Of a stretch of 64,000 nt of DNA, positions 19,275 through 28,247 are shown in pieces. This DNA is from Sulfuricella sp. (lineage in GTDB: Bacteria; Pseudomonadota; Gammaproteobacteria; Burkholderiales; Sulfuricellaceae). Each line of letters opens with the position of its first letter. Position 1 is the stretch's first letter. The position numbers and the translations under genes are program-made. The notes beneath the pieces are model-generated. The model was not told the origin of the DNA. It did not search any database and worked only from the letters and a program-made list of their open reading frames with translations. Location of the stretch: the NCBI GenBank assembly GCA_018336195.1, contig JAGXQV010000110.1:1-64000 (forward strand), written 5' to 3'.

Positions 19275-20126
19275 CTACCAATCTCCCGATGCGCCGCCGC
19301 CGCCGAAGTCGCCGCCGCCCCCGCTGAACCCGCTGTCGGAACTGCCGCCGCTCGACCAGCCGCCGCCCCCGCCGCTGCTCCAGCCGGTCGATCCGCTGGC
19401 TGACGCCAAGGCGATCAGGAAACCGGCGAACGCGGCGACCACGCCGATTAGCAAGGTCGCGGTGATTAGCCCGGCGGCAACGCCGACCGCCGTGCCGACG
19501 ATGGCGGCGCCGATGAATTGCCCAAATACCGCGCGCAGCACGCGGGCGCCGGCCATCGCCAGGAAAAACAGGAATATCCACCAGCCGCCGCCATCGCCGC
19601 TGGCGGATTGCCTTGTCGAGACGGATGGAGGCGGGAGTTGCTCGCCTCCAAGCAGGGCGGCGATTTGCTTGACCCCCGCATTCAGACCCTCGAAAAACCG
19701 CTGCTGTTTGAACTGCGGGGTGATGGTTTCGCTGATGATGCGTTTCGCCACCGCGTCGGGAATCGCCCCTTCCAGTCCGTAGCCGACTTCGATGCGCAGT
19801 TTGCGGTCGTTCTTCGCCACCAGCAGCAGCGCCCCGTCGTCGATCCCCTTGCGCCCGAGTTTCCAAGCCTCCGCGACGCGCAGGGCGTACTGCTCGACGG
19901 TTTCCGGCTGGGTGGTGGGGACAATCAGGATGGCGACCTGGCTGCCTTTTTGGATTTCCAGCGCGGCCAGTTGTTGCTCCAGCGCGGCGGTCTGGCTGGC
20001 CTGCAGGGTGGCGGTGAGGTCGGTGACGCGGGTCTTGAGGGCGGGCACCGCCACCTCGGCGCCGGCCAGGGCAGCCGAGCAGGCCAGCCACAGGCCGAGA
20101 ATCAGACGCAAGGCAGCGGATTTCAC
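19275..20126 (-). CDS. TPM-domain membrane protein YgcG family
   Basis: 283 residues. The signal peptide is about 1-24 (LILGLWLACSAALAGAEV). The periplasmic TPM domain carries TARVTDLT-like openings, KGSQVAILIVPTTQPETVEQYALRVAEAW and NDRKLRIEVGYGLEGAIPD. Two TM helices lie around 190-245. The low-complexity Gly/Ser tail (SSGGGGGWSSGGSSDSGF) ends in ASGDW, a classic YgcG feature. It usually pairs with LemA, as here (LemA 15 bases upstream). A role in envelope stress or membrane-protein assembly is likely from context but not shown. Confidence 0.92.
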   Translation of the reverse strand: MKSAALRLILGLWLACSAALAGAEVAVPALKTRVTDLTATLQASQTAALEQQLAALEIQKGSQVAILIVPTTQPETVEQYALRVAEAWKLGRKGIDDGALLLVAKNDRKLRIEVGYGLEGAIPDAVAKRIISETITPQFKQQRFFEGLNAGVKQIAALLGGEQLPPPSVSTRQSASGDGGGWWIFLFFLAMAGARVLRAVFGQFIGAAIVGTAVGVAAGLITATLLIGVVAAFAGFLIALASASGSTGWSSGGGGGWSSGGSSDSGFSGGGGDFGGGGASGDW

Positions 20127-20141
20127 CGGCTCAGGCCGCGC

Positions 20142-20726
20142 TTATTTGCCGAAATCCACTTTGGGGGCGGTGGAGATGGCTTTTTCGTTTTCCACCGTGA
20201 AGGAGGGCTTGGTTTTGAAGCTGAAAGCCATCGCAGTCAGGTTGGAGGGGAAGGAACGCACGATCACGTTGTATTCCTGCACCGCCTTGATGTAGCGGTT
20301 GCGCGCCACGGTGATGCGGTTTTCGGTGCCTTCAAGTTGCGCCTGCAAGTCGCGGAATACCCCGTCGGCCTTCAGCTGCGGATAGTTTTCCGCGACCACC
20401 AGCAAGCGCGACAAGGAGGACTTCAACTCGTTCTGGGCGGCCTGGAATTTGGCGAAAGCCTGCTCGTCGTTGACCAGTTCCGGGGTGGCCTGGATCGACC
20501 CGACCCTGGCGCGCGCGTCGGCGACCTGGGTGAGGACGTCCTTTTCATGGCCCGCATAGCCTTTCACCACGTTGACCAGGTTGGGCACCAAATCGGCGCG
20601 GCGCTGGTACTGGTTGAGCACTTCGGCCCAATCCGCCTTGATCTGCTCGTCGGTGGATTGCAGGGTGTTGTAGCCGCAACCGCTGAGGGACAGGGCAATC
20701 AAAAGAACCGCCAGGAAATTTCGCAT
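20142..20726 (-). CDS. LemA family lipoprotein
   Basis: A 194-residue lipoprotein with lipobox LSGC near residue 17 and the LemA core NQYQRRADLVPNLVNVVKGYAGHEKDVL, then the long helices EQAFAKFQAAQNELKSSLSRLLVVAENYPQLKAD. It ends SFKTKPSFTVENEKAISTAPKVDFGK. The ATG at 20726 is chosen because the signal peptide then begins at Met1; the frame is open 370 bases further upstream but that part overlaps the DUF2252 gene and is not protein-like. First gene of the LemA-TPM-TPM operon. Confidence 0.93.
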   Translation of the reverse strand: MRNFLAVLLIALSLSGCGYNTLQSTDEQIKADWAEVLNQYQRRADLVPNLVNVVKGYAGHEKDVLTQVADARARVGSIQATPELVNDEQAFAKFQAAQNELKSSLSRLLVVAENYPQLKADGVFRDLQAQLEGTENRITVARNRYIKAVQEYNVIVRSFPSNLTAMAFSFKTKPSFTVENEKAISTAPKVDFGK

Positions 20727-20800
20727 GGTGATGCGCTCCGCATGAAATGAGATGTAGGCAATATAGGGGCAGGGGCCGGCAATCACAAGCCCCGTCTGAA

Positions 20801-22021
20801 TCATGTCTCCAGGAGTCCGGCTTGTCGCGCGGCTGTGAAGGCTTGCCATTGGTTGCGGGTCAGTTCGGTCATTTCCCCGGCTACTTCGAAAAGTGTGTTT
20901 TCCCAATTTCCCCCGGCGGCGAAGTCGGCGAGTTCGTCCGCGCACGCCGCGCCACCCCGCCCGGCGGCGCGCAATTGGTCCCAGGCGAGGATGCTGCCCA
21001 TCAGTCCCACCACGTCTTCCAGGCGCTCCAGCTTGTGCCCCCAGGCGGCGATGTCCACCCGATCCTCGGAAGGCTGCAACCCCTTGAGGATACATGACGC
21101 CCCGTCCAGTTCGACGGCTTCGAGGAAGGCGTGGTCGACCGCCTGCATGCGCTTTTGGATTGTCACCACCCGCTCGGCTTGGCTTTCCCAGACCGGCTGG
21201 TCCATGCCCATTGCGGTCAGGTGCGGTATCAGGGCGGACGGCTTGGCTTCCTTGAGGTCGATCAGGTAACAGCCGTCCGGTGCGCCTTTGCCTTCCACCA
21301 GTACCACATACCGTTCCACCCCCAGGCTGCCGGTTCCGGCGATGCGGCGGGCTACGTCCAGGACGCGGAAAAAATCGGGATTTTTCTGGCTGGCGGCGTA
21401 GGCCGCCATGAATGCGGTGACCTTATCGCGCTGTTCCGCGCTGGCCGACAGGGCCTTGACGCCGTCGGTGTTCAGTTCGCGACGATGTCCCTTGCGGATG
21501 GTGCGGCGGTCGAGAAATGCCGCACGCTCCTGGTAGCGCAAGGATTCCAGGAGTTTGTTCACCAAGCCGCTGGAGGTTTCGCGCTCCACCCACATCGGCT
21601 TGCCGCGCAGCAGGTCGTCCCGGTACCGGGAAACGCACACGCGGCCGACCTGCTCCGCCTCGGCGGCGCTGGCACGCAACGCTTCCGCGCCGCTACGGAT
21701 GCTTACCAGCAGGCGCACGATATCCCAGGTGCAGGGCGCCAGTGCCGCTTCGTCGTAATCGTTGATGTCGAAATAGACTTGGCGGTTGTCGCCTTTGTAA
21801 CTGCCAAAATTCTCGAAATGCAGGTCGCCGCAACACCACGCGGGCGGCGCCTGGCGTAACGCCGGAACGTCGGGCAATGCGTCATAAAACAAATGGCAGG
21901 CACCACGCAGGAACACGAACGGACTGCTCGCCATCTTGGCGTACTTCATGCGCAGGCGTTCCGGGTCGCGCCCGGCGTTGACACGGACGATCTTCGCTAT
22001 GACACTATCGGTTTGATTCAT
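20801..22021 (-). CDS. DUF2252 domain-containing protein
   Basis: A 406-residue cytoplasmic protein with kinase-like-fold features of DUF2252: PPAWCCGDLHFENFGSYKGDNRQVYFDINDYDE holds the HxxN and D-x-N/D motifs found in aminoglycoside-phosphotransferase-like enzymes. The C-terminal half is helix-rich, with IAAWGHKLERLEDVVGLMG. No substrate is known. The gene is upstream of the LemA operon on the same strand, 75 bases away, and divergent from apbE. Confidence 0.88.
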   Translation of the reverse strand: MNQTDSVIAKIVRVNAGRDPERLRMKYAKMASSPFVFLRGACHLFYDALPDVPALRQAPPAWCCGDLHFENFGSYKGDNRQVYFDINDYDEAALAPCTWDIVRLLVSIRSGAEALRASAAEAEQVGRVCVSRYRDDLLRGKPMWVERETSSGLVNKLLESLRYQERAAFLDRRTIRKGHRRELNTDGVKALSASAEQRDKVTAFMAAYAASQKNPDFFRVLDVARRIAGTGSLGVERYVVLVEGKGAPDGCYLIDLKEAKPSALIPHLTAMGMDQPVWESQAERVVTIQKRMQAVDHAFLEAVELDGASCILKGLQPSEDRVDIAAWGHKLERLEDVVGLMGSILAWDQLRAAGRGGAACADELADFAAGGNWENTLFEVAGEMTELTRNQWQAFTAARQAGLLET

Positions 22022-22388
22022 CCGACATTCTCCATTTTATTTCGGAAAGACCATATAAGCAGTATGCCATGTAATTGAAAATGCGCACGAAAAACCCAAA
22101 AAACGCATTTCCATGTATAATAGATGACCTATAAGATTCAAGATCGCTTTTGCGTATTGTGCGCAATCTGTTTTTTTTCTATCATCAACAACCTTTGGAT
22201 AGTTGCCCTGTTAGTGAGTCCTGAGTCCCGCTGATTTCCGACATTTTGTCGGACTCCTTACCCGACGTCTTTACGCCAGCAAAGACGTAACCCATTGATG
22301 AGCTAAATAAATCAGTATCTGGCATCAGTATTGCTAAACGAAACCCGCCATTCATAAACGAGCCGAGTATTTTTTGAGACCGCCTGCC
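22022..22388. other. Divergent intergenic region with leader hairpins upstream of apbE
   Basis: 367 bases between DUF2252 (minus) and apbE (plus). A TATAAT at 22116-22121 reads toward apbE. Downstream lie a terminator-like hairpin (22150-22178) and two more stems: 22236-22252 (7-base arms around TTT) and 22265-22288 (ACGTCTTT/AAAGACGT). The region resembles a structured 5' leader. No known riboswitch consensus was recognised. Confidence 0.5.
22150..22178 (+). terminator. Terminator-like hairpin in the apbE leader
   Basis: TTGCGTA-TTG-TGCGCAA (one G-T pair) is followed by TCTG and eight T. It faces plus, only about 25 bases after the presumed start of an apbE/rsx leader transcript, and no plus-strand gene precedes it. 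It could be an attenuator or the end of a very short RNA. Confidence 0.5.
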
Positions 22389-23387
22389 ATGCATACCAAT
22401 CTGTCACGCCGCCGCTTCATCACTCTTGCCGCCGCTGCCGCCGGCTTGCCGCTGCTTTTGCAGATCGGGAACGCACAGGCCCGGATGGCGCGCTGGGAAG
22501 GCACCGCTCTGGGTGCCCCTGCTTCCCTCCAACTCTTTCATAACGACGAGGCGCAAGCCCAGGCCGCAATCGCTGCGGCGCTGGACGAACTGAAGCGCCT
22601 TGAGGCGATTTTCAGCGTGTACCGCGCCGACAGCGCCATTTCCACGTTGAATCGCCACGGTGTGTTGGAAAATGCGCCGCAGGATTTCGTCAACCTACTG
22701 ACCCGCGCCCTGTCGCTCGCCAAGATCAGCGACGGCGCCTACGACCCCACCGTGCAGCCGCTGTGGCGCTTGTATTTCAGTCATTTCACCGGCGCCTCCG
22801 CCGATCCCGCCGGCCCGGCGCAGCAAGACATCGCTGCCGCGCTGGCCCTGGTCGACTGGCGTGGCGTCGAAGTGGACGCCGCCAACCGCCGCATCGCCTT
22901 TGCCCGTCCCGGAATGGGCCTGACCCTCAACAGCGGTGCGCAAGGCTACATCACCGACCGTGTTTCCGATGTGCTGCGCGCCCACGGGTTCGACCGGATG
23001 CTGGTCGATATGGGCGAGCCGCGCGCCTTGTCCGCCAAGCCCGACGGTTCGGCGTGGCGCATTGGCATCGCCAATCCCGCCAGTCCGTCCAACACTGTTG
23101 CCACCTTGGAGGTGGTCAATCAATGCGTGTCCACCTCGGGCGGCTACGGCACCCTGTTCGACCAGGCCGGCAAGTTCACCCATTTGATCGACACCCGTAG
23201 TGGCCGTACCGCGCCCGCGTTGCTCGGCGTTTCCGTGGTGGCCGAGCTGGGGGCGGTTGCCGACGGCCTGTCCACCGCGATGCTGATGGCCCCGATCGAG
23301 CGCCGCCAGGAAATCCTGCGCGCCGCCGGTGGATTGAAAGCCCTTTACGTCACGCCGCAAGGCATCGTTGCCACGGTAACGGCCTAA
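22389..23387 (+). CDS. apbE: FAD:protein FMN transferase ApbE
   Basis: A periplasmic Mg2+-dependent enzyme that attaches FMN to Thr/Ser of acceptor proteins such as RsxD and RsxG. The 332-residue product begins with a twin-arginine signal (SRRRFITLAAAAAGLPLLL). Family patterns include FSVYRADSAISTLNRHG, DGAYDPTVQPLWRLY, AQGYITDRVSDVL, LVDMGEPRAL and THLIDTRSGR. The ATG at 22389 is used; an upstream TTG adds five residues without support. It is directly upstream of rseC and the rsx genes, whose subunits need this modification. Confidence 0.95.
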   Translation: MHTNLSRRRFITLAAAAAGLPLLLQIGNAQARMARWEGTALGAPASLQLFHNDEAQAQAAIAAALDELKRLEAIFSVYRADSAISTLNRHGVLENAPQDFVNLLTRALSLAKISDGAYDPTVQPLWRLYFSHFTGASADPAGPAQQDIAAALALVDWRGVEVDAANRRIAFARPGMGLTLNSGAQGYITDRVSDVLRAHGFDRMLVDMGEPRALSAKPDGSAWRIGIANPASPSNTVATLEVVNQCVSTSGGYGTLFDQAGKFTHLIDTRSGRTAPALLGVSVVAELGAVADGLSTAMLMAPIERRQEILRAAGGLKALYVTPQGIVATVTA

Positions 23388-23391
23388 CAAG

Positions 23392-23895
23392 ATGACTGAA
23401 ACTTACGACGACATCTCCGACTACGGCGCCCCCGCTTTGGTGGAGGGGTTCGCACACGTGGTCGCGGTGGAAGGTGACACCGCCTGGCTGGAGCCGGAAC
23501 AGACCACTAGTTGCGGCCATTGCGCGTCGTCCTCGGCGTGTGGCGGCAAGGGCGGCATCGGCACCCTCGCGGATCGCCTCGAAGCACGACGTTTTTCCCT
23601 GCCCAATCGCGACAACCTGCGGGTCGGCGAGCGGGTGGTGATCGGGGTCAGCGAGAAGGCGCTGGTCAAGGCCTCCCTGACCGCTTATGCGATACCGCTG
23701 GTCAGCCTGTTGTTTTGCGGCGCCATGGCGCAGTGGCTGGTCGGCAGCGATCTCGTCACCATGCTGGCGATGCTCGCCGGGTTGGCCCTCGGCATGGTCG
23801 GTGCGCGCATCAACGCGACCCGCCTCAATGCGCGCGGCGAGTTGTCCCCCCATTTCCTGCGGCGTGCCGACGTCGTGATTACTTGTCATTTTTGA
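23392..23895 (+). CDS. rseC: RseC/SoxR-reducing system protein
   Basis: A 167-residue inner-membrane protein of the RseC_MucC family that works with Rsx complexes to reduce SoxR in E. coli. The N-terminal cytoplasmic part has a Cys cluster TTSCGHCASSSACG. Two TM helices follow (about 95-140, KASLTAYAIPLVSLLFCGAM and LVTMLAMLAGLALGMVGA). It begins four bases after apbE and 21 bases before rsxA, inside the same operon. Confidence 0.93.
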   Translation: MTETYDDISDYGAPALVEGFAHVVAVEGDTAWLEPEQTTSCGHCASSSACGGKGGIGTLADRLEARRFSLPNRDNLRVGERVVIGVSEKALVKASLTAYAIPLVSLLFCGAMAQWLVGSDLVTMLAMLAGLALGMVGARINATRLNARGELSPHFLRRADVVITCHF

Positions 23896-23915
23896 ATGAG
23901 CCAGAGGTTTAAACA

Positions 23916-24497
23916 ATGAAAGAATACGTACTCCTGATGGTTAGCGCGGCGCTGGTGAATAATGTGATTCTGGCGCGTTTCCTTGGTCTGTGCTCGTTCA
24001 TGGGGGTGACCACCCGCATCGACACCGCCGTCGGCATGGGCCTGGCGACTACTTTCGTGATCACCGTCTCGTCGATGGCCGACTGGGCGGTCGAAACCTA
24101 CTTGCTGCAGCCTTTCGGACTCGGCTACCTGCGTACCGTGACCTTCATCCTGGTGATTGCCGCCGCCGTGCAGTTCACCGAATTGACCGTGAAAAAGGTT
24201 TCCCCGCCGCTCTTCCAGATGTTGGGTATCTACCTGCCGCTGATTACCACCAACTGCGCGGTGCTGGGCGTGGCGCTGCTGCTGGTGGAAGGAAAAATGG
24301 GCTTCCTCGCCGCCACCCTGTTCGCTTTCGCCTCTTCGCTGGGCTACAGCCTGGTGATGGTGATGTTTGCCGGCCTGCGCGAACGCCTGGCGCTGGCCGA
24401 CGTGCCGCGCCTCTTCGCCGGCCCGCCCATCGGCTTTATCGTCGCCAGCCTGTTGGCGTTGGCGTTCATGGGTTTTTCCGGAATGAGCACTAACTAG
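23916..24497 (+). CDS. rsxA: Rsx/Rnf complex subunit A
   Basis: A 193-residue integral membrane subunit with six predicted helices, of the RnfA/NqrE family. The start MKEYVLLMVSAALVNNVILARFLG and the second repeat LGIYLPLITTNCAVLGVALLLV are characteristic; the two symmetric Cys-containing half-helices (LGLCSF and TNCAVLG) can hold a membrane [2Fe-2S] centre. First rsx gene of the complete set A-B-C-D-G-E. The complex couples electron transfer between NADH/ferredoxin and SoxR or nitrogenase donors to ion movement. Confidence 0.97.
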   Translation: MKEYVLLMVSAALVNNVILARFLGLCSFMGVTTRIDTAVGMGLATTFVITVSSMADWAVETYLLQPFGLGYLRTVTFILVIAAAVQFTELTVKKVSPPLFQMLGIYLPLITTNCAVLGVALLLVEGKMGFLAATLFAFASSLGYSLVMVMFAGLRERLALADVPRLFAGPPIGFIVASLLALAFMGFSGMSTN

Positions 24498-24508
24498 GAG
24501 TTTGAAAC

Positions 24509-25045
24509 ATGTTGATTTCTGTCGGTAGCTTGACGGCAATGGGCGTGGTGCTGGGCGGCCTGCTCGGTGCGGCGGCGAAATTTCTCGCGGTGGAGGAAAA
24601 CCCCCTTGAAGAAGAGTTGAAGGCCATGCTGCCCGGTTCGCAATGCGGCCAATGCGGCTATGTTGGCTGCGCCCAGGCGGCAGCGGCGCTGGCGCGCGGC
24701 GAAGCGCAGGTGACCTTGTGCCCGCCCGGCGGCAAGTCGGTGGTGGAAGCCCTGGCGAAAAAACTCGGCGTGACCACCGATTTTTCCGAAGTCGAGGAAA
24801 AGGCTCCGGAATACGCGGTGATCGACGAAGACCTGTGCATCGGTTGCACCCGCTGCCTCAAGGAATGTTCGGTCGATGCCATCGTCGGCGCCAACAAGCT
24901 GATGCATACCATCATCACCGAGGATTGCCACGGCTGCGCCAAATGTTTCAAGGTCTGTCCCACCGAAGCCATCAAGATGTGCAGGATTCCAGAGACGTTG
25001 GGAAGCTGGCACTGGGACAAGCCTGAAGAACACAGCATTCACTGA
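24509..25045 (+). CDS. rsxB: Rsx/Rnf complex ferredoxin-like subunit B
   Basis: 178 residues with an N-terminal membrane anchor (about 5-25). The Fe-S domain PGSQCGQCGYVGCAQAA...LCPPGG supplies four Cys. Two bacterial-type [4Fe-4S] motifs follow: CIGCTRCLKECSVDAI and CHGCAKCFKVCPTEAI. It carries electrons from RsxC to the membrane part. AGGAG precedes the ATG. It starts 11 bases after rsxA. Confidence 0.97.
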   Translation: MLISVGSLTAMGVVLGGLLGAAAKFLAVEENPLEEELKAMLPGSQCGQCGYVGCAQAAAALARGEAQVTLCPPGGKSVVEALAKKLGVTTDFSEVEEKAPEYAVIDEDLCIGCTRCLKECSVDAIVGANKLMHTIITEDCHGCAKCFKVCPTEAIKMCRIPETLGSWHWDKPEEHSIH

Positions 25046-25072
25046 TCCCAGCAAAAACTGATCGAGGCAAGC

Positions 25073-26539
25073 ATGAAACTTTTTCCAATCCGCGGCGGTA
25101 TCCACCCCGAATACCGCAAGGAACTGACCAGCGAAATGGCTATCGAGACCCTGCCGATGCCGGCGGAGCTGTTCATTCCCCTGCAACAGCATATCGGCGC
25201 CCCCGCCGAAGCCATGGTGTGCGAAGGCGACCTGGTCAAGAAAGGCCAGATGATCGCGCGCAGCCAAGGCGTGGTGTCGGCACCGCAACACGCACCGACT
25301 TCCGGGCGCATCAAGGCGGTGGCCGAGATCCCCGCTCCCCATGCTTCCGGCCTGCCGCAGCCGACCATTGTCATCGAGCCGGACGGCAAGGATGAATGGG
25401 CCGACCTGCCCGCGCCGATTGCCGACCCCTTTGCCGCCAGCCGCGAGGAAATCAGCGAGCGCGTCGCACAAGCCGGCATCGTGGGCTTAGGCGGCGCGAC
25501 TTTCCCGTCCGCCGTGAAACTCAGCCTGGGCATCCAGCACAAGCTCGAAATTCTGCTCATCAACGGCGCCGAATGCGAACCCTACCTGACCTGCGACGAC
25601 CGCGTGATGCGCGAATACGCCGACCAGGTGATCGACGGCGCGCGCATCATGGCCCACGCCCTGGGTGCGCCGCGGGTGGTGATCGGCATCGAGGACAACA
25701 AGCCGCAAGCCATCGAAGCAATGCGCAAAGTCGCGGCGACCTTTCCCAACGTGGAAGTCGCTGCGGTACCGGTGCAGTATCCGATGGGCGCCGAGCGCCA
25801 GTTGACGCAGGCCATCACCGGCATCGAAACCCCGGTGCGCCGCCTCACCGCCGAAATCGGCGTGGTGGTGCACAACGCCGCCACTGCCCGTGCCGTGCAT
25901 CAGGCGGTGCGCTTCGGGCGTCCCCTGATCGCCCGGGTGGTGACGGTGAGCGGCAAGGCGGTGCGCCATCCCAAGAACATCGAAGCGCCGATCGGCGCCA
26001 TGGTTTCCGACCTGATCGCCTTTTGCGGCGGCCTTGCGACCACGCCGCACCGGCTGGTCAACGGCGGCCCGATGATGGGGCAACCCCTGCCCAGCCTGGA
26101 AGTCCCGGTAGTTAAGGGCACTTCGGGTATCCTCGCGCTGCTCGCCGAGGAAACCAACGATGCCCCGGCCAGCCCGTGCATCCGCTGCGGCGCCTGCGTG
26201 AACATCTGCCCGTGCGGCTTGGTGCCGGTGGAAATGGCCGCCTTCATCCGCAAGGACCATCTCGACGATGCCGCCAAGCTGGGCGTGCAGGACTGCTTTT
26301 CGTGCGGTTCCTGCTCCTGGGTGTGTCCGTCGCACATTCCGCTGGTGCAATACTTCAACTACGCCAAAGGCATGCTGAGTTCCCAGGCCCGCGAGGAGCG
26401 CAAGAACGACCGCGTCAAGACACTGGCCGAAGCCCGCACCGTCCGCCTGGAAAAAGCCGCCGAAGCCCGCAAGGCCATGCTGGCGGCGAAGAAGGCCCAG
26501 GCAGCCACCTCCACCACTGAAGACAAGGCAAGCGCATGA
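25073..26539 (+). CDS. rsxC: Rsx/Rnf complex subunit C, electron entry
   Basis: A 488-residue peripheral subunit with NADH/FMN-binding and two [4Fe-4S] centres. It has GLGGATFPSAVKL, INGAECEPYLTCDDRVMRE and the cluster motifs CIRCGACVNICPCGL and CFSCGSCSWVCPSHIPL. The C-terminal Ala/Lys-rich helix (EKAAEARKAMLAAKKAQAA) is short; the E. coli protein has a much longer repeat tail. It overlaps rsxD by four bases (ATGA), a sign of coupled translation. Confidence 0.97.
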   Translation: MKLFPIRGGIHPEYRKELTSEMAIETLPMPAELFIPLQQHIGAPAEAMVCEGDLVKKGQMIARSQGVVSAPQHAPTSGRIKAVAEIPAPHASGLPQPTIVIEPDGKDEWADLPAPIADPFAASREEISERVAQAGIVGLGGATFPSAVKLSLGIQHKLEILLINGAECEPYLTCDDRVMREYADQVIDGARIMAHALGAPRVVIGIEDNKPQAIEAMRKVAATFPNVEVAAVPVQYPMGAERQLTQAITGIETPVRRLTAEIGVVVHNAATARAVHQAVRFGRPLIARVVTVSGKAVRHPKNIEAPIGAMVSDLIAFCGGLATTPHRLVNGGPMMGQPLPSLEVPVVKGTSGILALLAEETNDAPASPCIRCGACVNICPCGLVPVEMAAFIRKDHLDDAAKLGVQDCFSCGSCSWVCPSHIPLVQYFNYAKGMLSSQAREERKNDRVKTLAEARTVRLEKAAEARKAMLAAKKAQAATSTTEDKASA

Positions 26540-27639
26540 GTACCCAACCTACCCATCCGATTAGCGCCCCCTACGCTCACGGCACCAATACCGTCCAGAA
26601 AACCATGCTCACCGTGGTTCTGGCGCTGCTGCCGGCCACCGCGTTCAACCTGTACCTGTTCGGGTTGCCGGGGATATTCCTGTTCCTCGTCACCATCGGC
26701 GCCTGCCTGGCGGTCGAGGCCGGCTGCCTGATGCTGGCGGGGAACCGCGTCAAGCCGGCACTCGCCGACGGCTCGGCCCTGCTTACCGGCTGGCTGCTGG
26801 CGATGACCCTGCCGCCCTGGGCACCCTGGTGGACCGGGGTGTTGGGTGCGATATTCGCCATCGCCCTGGCCAAGCACACTTTCGGCGGGATCGGGCAAAA
26901 CCTCTTCAACCCTGCCATGGTGGCGCGCGTCGCCCTGCTGGTGTCGTTCCCGGTGGTGATGACCGCGTGGGTGCTGCCGCATCCGTTGCTTTCCGAGTCG
27001 GCACCGGGCATCAGCCAGTCCGCTACCATCACTTTCGGTGGACAGGTGCCCGACTCGGTGAGCGCCGCGTCGGCCCTGGGTTACGTGAAGACCGAACTGT
27101 CGCGCGGCGTGCCGGTTTCCGAAGCATTGAAGGCCTTTTCCCGCGACAGCGATCTGACCCATATCCCCGACATGCTCGACCTGGCCTGGGGCTACAAAGC
27201 CGGCAGCCTGGGTGAGACGTCGGCGGTGCTGATCCTGTTGGGCGGTATATTCCTGCTCTTCAAGCGCATCATTTCCTGGCACATTCCGGTCGCGGTGCTA
27301 GGCTCGCTGTTTGCGATGGGGGCGGTGTTCCACGCCGTCGATCCGGCCCGCTTCGCGCCCGGCCTGTTCCATGTCCTGTCCGGTGCGAGCGTCCTGGGGG
27401 CGTTCTTCATCGCCACCGACTACGTCACCTCGCCGGTTTCCAAGAAAGGCCAGATCATCTTCGGCGTGGGTTGCGGCCTGCTCACCTGGGTGATCCGTAA
27501 TTTCGCCGGCTATCCGGAAGGCATGGCATTCGCCGTGCTGCTGATGAATTCGCTGACCCCGATTATCGACCAATACACCCGTCCGCGCGCCTACGGCCGC
27601 ACCAGCAAGGGCGCACCGCTGCCGCTCGGGAGAGACTGA
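26536..27639 (+). CDS. rsxD: Rsx/Rnf complex membrane subunit D
   Basis: A 367-residue membrane subunit of the NqrB/RnfD family, normally carrying covalent FMN on a Thr in a D-x-[VI]-S-G-A-T-[PA]-L motif. It has the expected helices (TMLTVVLALLPATAFNLYLFG and LTGWLLAMTLPPWAPWW) and FGGIGQNLFNPAMVARV. At the flavin site it reads DSVSAASAL, so Ser179 stands where Thr is usual. Flavinylation by the upstream ApbE is therefore uncertain but not excluded. It starts within the rsxC stop. Confidence 0.95.
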   Translation: MSTQPTHPISAPYAHGTNTVQKTMLTVVLALLPATAFNLYLFGLPGIFLFLVTIGACLAVEAGCLMLAGNRVKPALADGSALLTGWLLAMTLPPWAPWWTGVLGAIFAIALAKHTFGGIGQNLFNPAMVARVALLVSFPVVMTAWVLPHPLLSESAPGISQSATITFGGQVPDSVSAASALGYVKTELSRGVPVSEALKAFSRDSDLTHIPDMLDLAWGYKAGSLGETSAVLILLGGIFLLFKRIISWHIPVAVLGSLFAMGAVFHAVDPARFAPGLFHVLSGASVLGAFFIATDYVTSPVSKKGQIIFGVGCGLLTWVIRNFAGYPEGMAFAVLLMNSLTPIIDQYTRPRAYGRTSKGAPLPLGRD

Positions 27640-27642
27640 ACG

Positions 27643-28245
27643 ATGAAAAAAGACAACGCAATGAAGCACGGCTTGATCCTCGGGGCATTCTGCCTGGGCT
27701 TCGGGCTACTGATCGCGCTGACGGACATGGTTACCGCCAAGGAAATCGCCGCGCGCGCCATGGAAGACAAGATCAACTCGCTGTCCCAGGTGTTGCCTGC
27801 CGAGCTGCAAGACAACAACCCGATCAAGGACGCCATTACTCTCAAGGGTGAGCACGACATGGAGACCACCGTGTACCGCGCCATGAAGGACGGCAAGGTC
27901 ACCGGGCTGGCTTATGAGATTCGTGGTTCCGGATACGCCGGCGAAATCAAGCTGATGATGGGCATCGCCGCCGACGGCAAGCTGCTCGGGGTGCGCGTCC
28001 TGGCCCACAAGGAAACGCCGGGGCTGGGCGACAAGATCGAGGTCAAGAAGGGCGACTGGATCCTGCGCTTCACCGGCCTGTCGCTGGGCAACCCGCCCAT
28101 CGAAAAATGGAAAGTGAAAAAGGACGGCGGCCAGTTCGACCAGTTCGCCGGTGCCACCATCACCCCGCGCGGCGTGGTCAAGGCCATCCGCGAAGGCATG
28201 GAATTCTTCGCCGCCAACCAGGCGAAAATGACGGAGGTTAATTAA
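27643..28245 (+). CDS. rsxG: Rsx/Rnf complex subunit G (FMN-binding)
   Basis: A 200-residue periplasmic FMN protein with one N-terminal TM helix (about 9-30). The FMN-binding domain has VTGLAYEIRGSGYAGEIKLM, LAHKETPGLGDKIE and the attachment motif DQFAGATITP, whose final Thr (174) should carry FMN via phosphoester from ApbE. GGGAGAGA precedes the ATG; an internal ATG at 27661 is less likely. It lies three bases after rsxD. Confidence 0.96.
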   Translation: MKKDNAMKHGLILGAFCLGFGLLIALTDMVTAKEIAARAMEDKINSLSQVLPAELQDNNPIKDAITLKGEHDMETTVYRAMKDGKVTGLAYEIRGSGYAGEIKLMMGIAADGKLLGVRVLAHKETPGLGDKIEVKKGDWILRFTGLSLGNPPIEKWKVKKDGGQFDQFAGATITPRGVVKAIREGMEFFAANQAKMTEVN

Positions 28246-28247
28246 TC

